Shown: piece by piece, positions 58,461 through 64,000 of the stretch
How the letters are laid out: each line of letters starts with the position of its first letter
How positions within the stretch are numbered: the stretch's first letter is position 1
Source: Heloderma charlesbogerti
Lineage: Eukaryota; Chordata; Lepidosauria; Squamata; Helodermatidae
Direction: 5' to 3'
NCBI GenBank assembly: GCA_026122225.1
Contig: JANEZZ010000468.1
Coordinates: 335,001-399,000 of the forward strand
Length of the DNA stretch: 64,000 bases
Made by a program: the position numbers and the translations under genes
Notes under the pieces: model-generated
Seen by the model: the letters and a program-made list of their open reading frames with translations, nothing else
Told to the model about the DNA's origin: nothing
Database searches by the model: none

Positions 58461-58560
58461 GTAGCTGAGGCCCAATTTAAACAGAAGCTGACTAAAATTG
58501 CTTACCTGTGCGGCATCCTGCATGGTCAGCTTTGTGTTTAAATTGGGGCCTCAGCTGCTA
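58461..58560. repeat. 100-bp palindrome
   Basis: GTAGCTGAGGCCCAATTTAA at the left pairs with TTAAATTGGGGCCTCAGCTG at the right, and AGAAGCTGAC with GTCAGCTTTG inside. The loop is about 32 nt. It may be a small MITE; no target duplication was seen. Confidence 0.8.
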
Positions 58561-58702
58561 CATGTTTAGGGTAAGCGTGTGAGGTATCAATGCCCCTCCT
58601 GGCTGATGACAAGGATGGCGGAGGGTTGAATCTAAATGTGAACTTGGCCTTGTGAGTGAACAATTTTAGCCTACTCTGAATCTTGTTCAAATTGAAAGCC
58701 AA

Positions 58703-58943
58703 ATTATTTATTATTTTCTCCCACCCTGCCTCCAAGGAGCTCAGTGCGTGTTTGTGCATGCACATGCATGCGCATAGCTCTGTCTCTCCCCTCATGTTAT
58801 CTTCATGACAATCCTGTGAGGTAGTTTGGGCTGGTAGTGACTAGCCCAAGGTCACTCTGTGAGTATCATAGGTGAGAGAGGATTTGAACTTAGATGTGTC
58901 TAGTCCTAGTCCAGCAGTAACAACTACATCACACTGCCTCGTA
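58703..58943 (-). mobile_element. Sauria-type SINE, reverse orientation
   Basis: TTATTTATTATTTTCTCCCA, CTGCCTCCAAGGAGCTCAGT, CATGACAATCCTGTGAGGTA, CTAGCCCAAGGTCACTCTGT and GAGGATTTGAACTTAG follow the - strand order of this SINE, with the A-box side (ACTACATCACACTGCC) at the high end. A GT/GC-rich insertion lies at 58743-58775. Confidence 0.75.
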
Positions 58944-60315
58944 GTACTAAAGGGGCTAAATACACGTTGCACATTAATATTTGTCATACACTTTGGGAAC
59001 CTCATGGGAGTGGTGATCTCACTTGAGTGGGATTTGGAGCAAAGACAGGGCAGGTAGTGAAAGGGTTAAGTCACCCTGAAAAGGGAAACATTGAAGGGCA
59101 GGTTGTAAATAATTTGGTGGTGGTGATGATGATGAAAACACCATTTTTTTGCTCTAAATTCCCTTCTTCCAAACCTACTCTTCATTAAAAAGATGGTGTT
59201 GTGGTTCAGGGCCAAATGAGACATGGTAATAAAGGTTAATGAATATATCTCTGCTCTTTTTAAACCTTTGGAAATAGCAGTTGATAGATGGAGGAGTTGC
59301 AATCCAAATTGGGGCTGTGCCACAGGAAGAGGAGAGGTTAATCTCTGTCTCCCGTGCTATTTTCCTGATAAAAATTGCACGCACCCACTCACACGCACCC
59401 CTCCCCCAAAGCTGCTATATTTCACATTAAGGAAAGCATATGTGTGCATATGCATTTTCCGTAATGGGGTAAATAGCTGTAAGAGGTGATTTTCATTGAG
59501 AAATATGGCATGGGGGAAAGGGTTAAACCTCTCTTCCCAGCACCAGAGTCCTGATTTGGATCCAGTTGCTATCTGCAAAAGTTTAGAGAGTCCATATGCA
59601 TTCATGCATCTCCACTGTCCCGCCTCAGTTGTATACATTTGTGTGCAACGTATAACTAGCCCCACAGTGTGGAAGTAACTTGGGCAGAGAGTGCTAGGCA
59701 AATCCTCTTCTGGTGGCCTAGAAACAGTACTGCCAGATCTCCTCATATCTCTTGGCTCAGGAGTTTTACTCGTATTGAATCTTCACTGAGCTGGGGATTC
59801 TGCGTGAAGGATGGCAGTACAACTTGCCCTGTTGTTATCAAGGCTGAGGAGGATGTGACTAGGGAGCATAACAGTTTGTCCTTTGAACATTTCCTTACCC
59901 CCCTCAATTCCTCCAACATCCATCTGTTACAGTTTTCCTTTTTCTATCCTTCTGCAACTGGCAGTTTCCTTTAGGCAGATTGTCATTTGACAATACTGAG
60001 CACTCTGGTATGTGGTGGAAGCTGCTTATTAGCTTGTGTTCTGTCCCCTGTCTAGTTCAAAATAGTGAATAGTAGACTCTGGGTCTTCCTAGATAACAGT
60101 ATTTTTTCTTTAACTCAGATGGCTATGGAAGTGGTCATTTAAGTCCTCTATTTAAGTGTGGTTTGTGACTTCTTCCTAAAAATCATGATCATTATGTTGC
60201 TTGTTTATCAAGGAAAGGTCTGTTCTGTGGATTATATATAGCCAAGAGATCTGCAACTCTGAACTAAGAAAATCAGACTACCACCCCAATCTTGATATTG
60301 GGAGATGGACTATGG
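58944..60315. other. Intronic sequence without assigned feature
   Basis: AAGGGCAGGTTGTAAATAAT at 59094-59113 resembles the last bases of an L2-type 3' end, too short to call. A GATGAT patch follows. No exon was seen. Confidence 0.4.
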
Positions 60316-60629
60316 CAAGGTGAGCAACTAGTGGCCCTCCAGATTGATTGATCGATTATTTATTTATTGCAGAATTTATAAACTGCTCCACATTGAGAGG
60401 TATTGGAGTACAATAAATTAAAACACAAAATACAAAAGGTTACAATAAAAACAAATAGATCAACAAAAAGAATGGCTGGAATGTGCTCATCAGTCAGAAA
60501 ATGGCTAACTGAAACGTGGGATAGTTTGGGCCTACACCTCCCATCATCCCTCGCCATTGGTTATGCTGGCTAGGGCTGATAGGAGTTGTAGGCCAAAATA
60601 TCTGGAGGGCCACAAGTTGCCCACTCCTG
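60316..60629. mobile_element. Hairpin MITE split by an L2 3' end
   Basis: The left arm GAGCAACTAGTGGCCCTCCAG (60322-60342) pairs with the right arm TGGAGGGCCACAAGTTGCCC (60603-60622), and CCATCATCCCTCGCCATTGG with the inner right part. About 180 bp (60343-60525) interrupt the left half. Flanks share TATGG. Confidence 0.7.
60343..60525 (-). mobile_element. L2-type LINE 3' UTR nested in a MITE
   Basis: It starts with (GATT)n and TTATTTATTGCAGAATTTAT, then AATTAAAACACAAAATACAA and AATAAAAACAAATAGATC. This is the reverse-strand pattern of an L2-type 3' UTR with its microsatellite tail, and it ends abruptly at the MITE sequence. Confidence 0.5.
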
Positions 60630-60637
60630 ATTTATGG

Positions 60638-60782
60638 AAAGCTGAGATAGGGGACCTGTAGAACAAAAAGTGTAAGGGCTTCCAGTTCAAATCTGGGTGT
60701 CTGGTCCAATTGTGAACATTAAGGCTATGATGTTGCAAGGCCATTGCTACTCATGGGTCAGATGTGAATCTGTGCATGACAA
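60638..60782. other. Short spacer
   Basis: No feature recognised. Confidence 0.4.
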
Positions 60783-60982
60783 ATTGGCCCAGTTTGCATG
60801 ACATGGCCCTCGATTAGTAGTAGGGTTATGCAGGGGTTGTTTGACCCTCGAATAACCCATGGTGGCAAGGTTCACCCCAGTCAGGGGTTGCGTGTTCAAA
60901 ATGGCAGCCGCATGCAACATGGCTCTCTGTGGGTTAAATGCCCCATGATGGCCTGGCTGTGTCATGTGAACCAGCCCAATCA
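60783..60982. repeat. Inverted-repeat element, ~200 bp
   Basis: TTGGCCCAGTTTGCATGACA at the left is the approximate reverse complement of TGTCATGTGAACCAGCCCAA at the right, with GGGTTATGCAGGGGTTG and AACCCATGGTGGCAAGG inside. It looks like a non-autonomous DNA element; family unknown. Confidence 0.55.
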
Positions 60983-61249
60983 GTGCTAAGTTAATGGCAA
61001 GATTTCAGAGTGATAGAGAAGTCCATTCCATGTGGAGGCAATCCAGAGAATTCATCAAGGCAAGGGACAAGCTGGAGGACTGGGTGAGTGAGAGAGATTT
61101 GCAAACAAACTGCAACTTGTTTTCCCTATTTCTGGTTTGTTTCTCTCCTACACATTTGCCAGTCTTCAGAGCGGTTTCATTTCCAGGCTGCTGTTGCTGG
61201 GTGCCGCTGTTCCTAGACGGATAGCAGTGTAATCAAGCCAAGGGTAAGC

Positions 61250-61450
61250 CACAGTTCTGGGTGCAGACATCACAACAAGCCATGTTTTAAACTAGCCTGG
61301 CTTTGTAAGCTGACAGCAAACCTTGGCTTCTATTTATGGTTTATAGCTGGATAACAAACCATAATTTTTTTGTAGGGATGGGTTTGGACACAAGAAGCCA
61401 GATTTCAACAAACCACACCATGGCTTAGCATTATGTGTGAACCAGGCCAT
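61250..61450. repeat. Inverted-repeat element related to the 26-kb repeat
   Basis: CTGGGTGCAGACATCACAAC with AAGCCATGTTTTAAACTAGC at the left pairs loosely with AAACCACACCATGGCTTAGC and ATTATGTGTGAACCAGGCCA at the right. The theme (GTTCAGACATCATGC, TAAACCATGG) is shared with 26030-26840. Confidence 0.45.
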
Positions 61451-62109
61451 AGGGTAGGGCAAGGCATCTGCTGATAGAAAACTTCTCTACCCTTGTAGGA
61501 AAATATTGGGGATCAAAAGCCTCTTCCCAGACAAACACAGCCTGGCTCTGGTTCTGGATGTGACTGCACGCTCCCCTTTGCTATTGGGGCATATCCCTGG
61601 CAGTTTGAGGGGGTGTGCAGCTGCTCATCCTACATAAGCAGAGGGAGAGGAGTTAATACCATTGAACAAGACACTCCCTCTACTCCGCCAGCACAGGTGC
61701 CACAGATTCCTTCCTACAACAGTTGCTTCATGGGTGAAGGGAGGCTGAGTCCTCCCTGCCCCTCCGCTACAACTAGGGCAATTGCCACTATGCTTTTGCC
61801 ATTATTTTTAAAGGTGTATGCATTCCTTTTTTTAAAAGTTGATAATTTTCATACTAGCCCTTTAATACCCAAAGTCTTAAAAGTGGGAAATTCTAGGAGA
61901 GCTACATCCCTCCCTTGCAGCAGTCTCCTGGCATTTTTTCTTTGTTCTTTTCTTGTTATTAAAAATAATCAAATAAAAACTACACAGCCTTGAAAGTATT
62001 CCCATCTCCAGAGCCAGAGTTCATAATCCATTTGAATTGAGCATGTCATTTTAACGTTGTTTTTGAACAATTTGGGGTCCAAACATTTTGGCTACCTTGG
62101 GTACCCTTG
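61451..62109. other. Intronic sequence without assigned feature
   Basis: A 126-codon frame (61613-61993) has no motif. Nothing else was recognised. Confidence 0.45.
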
Positions 62110-62232
62110 CCCTAGCAGAGGTGGTGTTGTTTTTAAAGTTTCATTGTTCTTTTTAATTGTATTTTGCACTGTTTAAAAAATATTGCATTGAGCGATCTCA
62201 TAAGTGGAAAGGCAGGTTAAATATCACACTGA
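62110..62232 (+). mobile_element. L2-type LINE 3' UTR fragment
   Basis: GTTTTTAAAGTTTCATTGTT, TTTTTAATTGTATTTTGCAC and AGTGGAAAGGCAGGTTAAAT follow the usual L2 3' order. Confidence 0.45.
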
Positions 62233-62483
62233 ACTAAAGGGATGCTCAAAGCACCTCTGAAGAGCAGCACGAGGTCAGAGACAATCACCTGGTTCCCTCT
62301 CCCCAGTCCAAGCTCACAAAGAGGATTGGGGCTCAACCATGTTCAGAGGTGATCTGAGCATCCCTGAAGCACAGCCTAATTGGAAGGACACTCCCTTGCC
62401 CTCCTTCCCAGCTTCAAGCTTGGGAGAAGCATTGGGGGGTAGGGGTAGACCCATGACTTTCTCCATAAGGGGGAAGGACACTC

Positions 62484-63004
62484 ATCATGTTTACTCCTTT
62501 GAATAGACTGGCTGAACTAAATCTGAGATGTGGGCTCCTTTTTGCCTTGCTACAGGAGGAGTTTGCTAAATTGAGCAATAGGTATTTCAGAGCTGGACTT
62601 TTATGCAGGAATTGCTGGTAGGAATTGCTTTGAGCTAAATCTGGGGTTTTAAAATTCACAGATCAAGTGATGGCCCTTTACTCCTTGTATCCAGAATCTA
62701 GAAATACAGCATTAACAACTCTGGCTTTTATAGAATAATTAAGCCGTGAGCCCTTGAGATCAGGGGAGTAACTGATCTATCAGACTCCATGTATACAATG
62801 TCCCACTATCTCTTCTGTAATGAGCTTATATTCTAAGAAGCAGGCTCTCAAGTGGTTAGTGCCCTTTTAGGGACCTAAATAAGATCAGATCAAGCGCCAT
62901 TTTGGGATGAGTTAGTATATCTGAGAGCAGGGCCATTTGAACTGAAAAGCTGCGAGGATGCAAACCAAATTCTGTGAAATTACCATGCATAGAAGAATAA
63001 TGGA
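62484..63004 (+). repeat. Direct duplication copy B (without L2)
   Basis: An uninterrupted 521-bp copy matching 54117-54276 plus 56628-56996. The homology begins at ATCATGTT and ends at AATGGA; sequence on either side is unrelated. Neither copy shows coding potential beyond a short shared open frame at the left end. Confidence 0.92.
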
Positions 63005-63030
63005 GTCGTTTTAATGAAGTCCACTCAAAA

Positions 63031-63339
63031 CAGATGTACAGAACCTGCATGTGGCCCTCCAAAGCCTTTACTGCACCCCTCCCCAGGATGCCGCCACCAC
63101 ATCCCCCTCTTCTAATTTGTACACTGTCTGTACTCTCCACAATCGCCCCCAGAGTTCCTTATACAGATAGTTCATTTCCCACCACTAGTAACAGCAAGAC
63201 AAGAGAGGATCACTTATATATGTGTGCACGCATGCATATATATGTTTGTAAGGGTGTGTGCGCACGCATGTGGGTGACTCCTTGACTCCCAGCCAGCATC
63301 ACATCTGGCCCTTGGAGCTGAAAAAGATATGTAACCCTG
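63031..63339. mobile_element. Non-autonomous hAT-type element
   Basis: The ends CAGATGTACAGAACCTGCAT and AAAAAGATATGTAACCCTG are worn inverted repeats. Flanks ACTCAAAA (63023-63030) and ACTCAAGA (63340-63347) agree at 7 of 8 positions. The interior includes GTGTGTGCGCACGCATGTGG. The right end (GGCCCTTGGAGCTGAAAAAG) resembles family 1. Confidence 0.7.
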
Positions 63340-63486
63340 ACTCAAGAGGTCTGTTAAGGAGCTAAAATTCCCCAGCAGCTTCTCCCCAGCAATTTCATTC
63401 CCACTATCGATACTTGCACTGTCACGTCTGCATCCATTGTACCCATGTGCATATTAGCCAGCCTCTTGGGCCTCTTATTAACTATA
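63340..63486. other. Intron sequence just upstream of the ATP2B4 coding exon
   Basis: Unique-looking sequence between a hAT element and the acceptor. No additional exon was seen. Confidence 0.45.
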
Positions 63487-63514
63487 ATTTTTGTTTCAAA
63501 TCCTTGTCTTGCAG
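63487..63514 (+). promoter_or_regulatory. Probable 3' splice site before ATP2B4 coding exon
   Basis: A pyrimidine-rich run (positions 63488-63511) ends in TTGTCTTGCAG, with the AG at 63513-63514. This is a good match to the vertebrate acceptor consensus. It lies 398 nt before the PMCA4 start codon and is the strongest acceptor close upstream. Confidence 0.6.
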
Positions 63515-63911
63515 TTTCGGTTGAAGGCAGCATCCAGGGAATCCATCTCTTTCTCTGGGAGATGCCGGCTGGTCGTTGCTAAGGTCGCTTCCACAGTAAC
63601 ATGCACGTCCTGTTTACACCTTCATCGGAAGAAGTTGGGCTTGGCTAGCTTCACCTGGGGAGCTGCAGAAGGAAGCGGTGGTTCTCCAGCCTCACTGCCT
63701 CCCACTCCTGCCCGGCCCTCTTACACCGGATCCTCTTTCCCCCCCCAGAGGTCTTGTATCTGGTGCCCTACAGGCCACAGGACTTGGGGGCTGCTTTCTG
63801 TGTGGAGCTCTAAAGTGTGCATTACCTGCTCCGACTTTGTAGAGGAAAGAGACAGAGGGGACAAAGTAGCACCCAGCATCTCTCACTGAACTCCACTCCG
63901 TTTTTGTCACG
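63515..63911 (+). other. ATP2B4: 5' UTR part of ATP2B4 exon 2
   Basis: Exonic 5' leader inferred between the acceptor at 63513-63514 and the ATG at 63912 (397 nt). In vertebrate PMCA genes the start codon typically lies in the second exon behind a non-coding first exon, and this layout fits. The leader holds two short upstream ORFs: 63562-63582 (6 codons plus stop) and 63601-63648 (15 codons plus stop). A C-rich tract ending in CAG at 63746-63748 could serve as an alternative acceptor. No splice junction has been confirmed. Confidence 0.65.
63721..63748 (+). promoter_or_regulatory. Possible alternative 3' splice site in the ATP2B4 leader
   Basis: A CTCTT-plus-C8 tract runs directly into AG at 63747-63748. 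Using it would shorten the leader by 234 nt and remove both upstream ORFs while keeping the ATG. It could equally be a C-rich tract inside the UTR with no splicing role. Confidence 0.3.
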
Positions 63912-64000
63912 ATGACGAACAACTCTGCAGATCACCATCCAGGGAACTCTGTTGCTGAAGGCAGCCATGAGGGGGAATTTGGTTGCTCTGTTATGGACCT
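63912..64000 (+). CDS. ATP2B4: Plasma-membrane Ca2+ ATPase 4, first coding exon (partial)
   Basis: Start of a P-type ATPase that pumps Ca2+ out of the cell across the plasma membrane. The ATG at 63912 has A at -3, and an in-frame TAG lies 45 nt upstream (63867), so this start is well defined. The first residues read MTNNSADHHPGNSVAEG, then SHEGEFGCSVMDL at the window edge. Known vertebrate PMCA N termini carry an acidic stretch followed by a D/E-FG motif just before the conserved ELR-LMELR segment. Of the four paralogues, PMCA4 is closest: it starts MTN, has an N-S-M-A-E stretch, and reads GDFGCTVMEL. PMCA1 and PMCA2 start MGDM. Only 29 codons are visible, so no membrane segment, phosphorylation site or calmodulin domain can be checked. 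The assignment to isoform 4 rests on this short match. Confidence 0.85.
   Translation, partial: MTNNSADHHPGNSVAEGSHEGEFGCSVMD

Larger units (their letters stand above)
1..63514 (+). other. Probable first intron and/or 5' flank of ATP2B4
   Basis: No host coding exon could be recognised left of 63515, and the coding exon begins with an acceptor, so the transcript must continue upstream. In mammals the first ATP2B4 intron is tens of kilobases long, which fits. I see no CpG island that would mark exon 1 in the window, so the promoter may lie outside it. The content is interspersed repeats plus unassigned sequence. Confidence 0.55.

Noticed and set aside
63491..63889. 132-codon open frame before the ATP2B4 start
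   Set aside because: It starts before the acceptor, is not in frame with the PMCA4 start and has no motif; it is best read as 5' UTR.
1..64000. CRISPR array, phage, operon or endogenous retrovirus
   Set aside because: No regularly spaced repeats, no LTR pair with gag/pol motifs, and no prokaryotic gene organisation were seen; all RT traces belong to BovB or L2 LINEs.

Overview
The window is a stretch of vertebrate nuclear DNA, most likely from a squamate reptile (lizard or snake). Three things point there. It carries three BovB (RTE-clade) LINE copies. It carries tRNA-derived SINEs of the kind common in squamates, including one with a BovB-like tail. It also has many L2-type LINE 3' ends and small palindromic hAT-type elements. 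There are no bacterial operons, phage genes or CRISPR arrays.

The only host gene I can support is at the right edge. A splice acceptor at 63513-63514 opens an exon with a 397-nt 5' UTR and an ATG at 63912. The 29 codons that follow match the N terminus of plasma-membrane Ca2+ ATPase 4 (ATP2B4/PMCA4), cut off by the window end. The remaining ~63.5 kb is therefore probably the long first intron and/or 5' flank of ATP2B4, read on the + strand.

Layout: 0-6 kb holds a palindromic repeat, a SINE and a decayed BovB on the - strand (3018-5434). 6-27 kb holds microsatellites, L2 3' ends, four small hAT-type elements and several hairpin MITEs, some nested. 27.8-31.0 kb is a nearly intact 3.2-kb BovB on the + strand, flanked by an 8-bp target duplication, with one internal stop in its endonuclease/reverse transcriptase frame. 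32-49 kb holds hAT elements with visible 8-bp target duplications, palindromes and a 5'-truncated BovB (45981-47020, - strand, 12-bp duplication). 49-63 kb holds SINEs, a 5'-truncated L2 of ~2.35 kb (54277-56627) and a ~520-bp direct duplication (54117-56996 and 62484-63004). The L2 sits inside one copy of that duplication, so the other copy serves as an empty site.

No new multi-gene system is visible. The most useful observations are: the ATP2B4 exon with two upstream ORFs and a possible alternative acceptor that would remove them; the nearly intact BovB; the natural empty-site comparison for the L2; a 41-bp duplicated patch at the 5' end of the first BovB that looks like template switching; and a recurrent family of ~320-370-bp hAT elements. 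Two weak exon-like segments near 58.0-58.4 kb are recorded as speculative.
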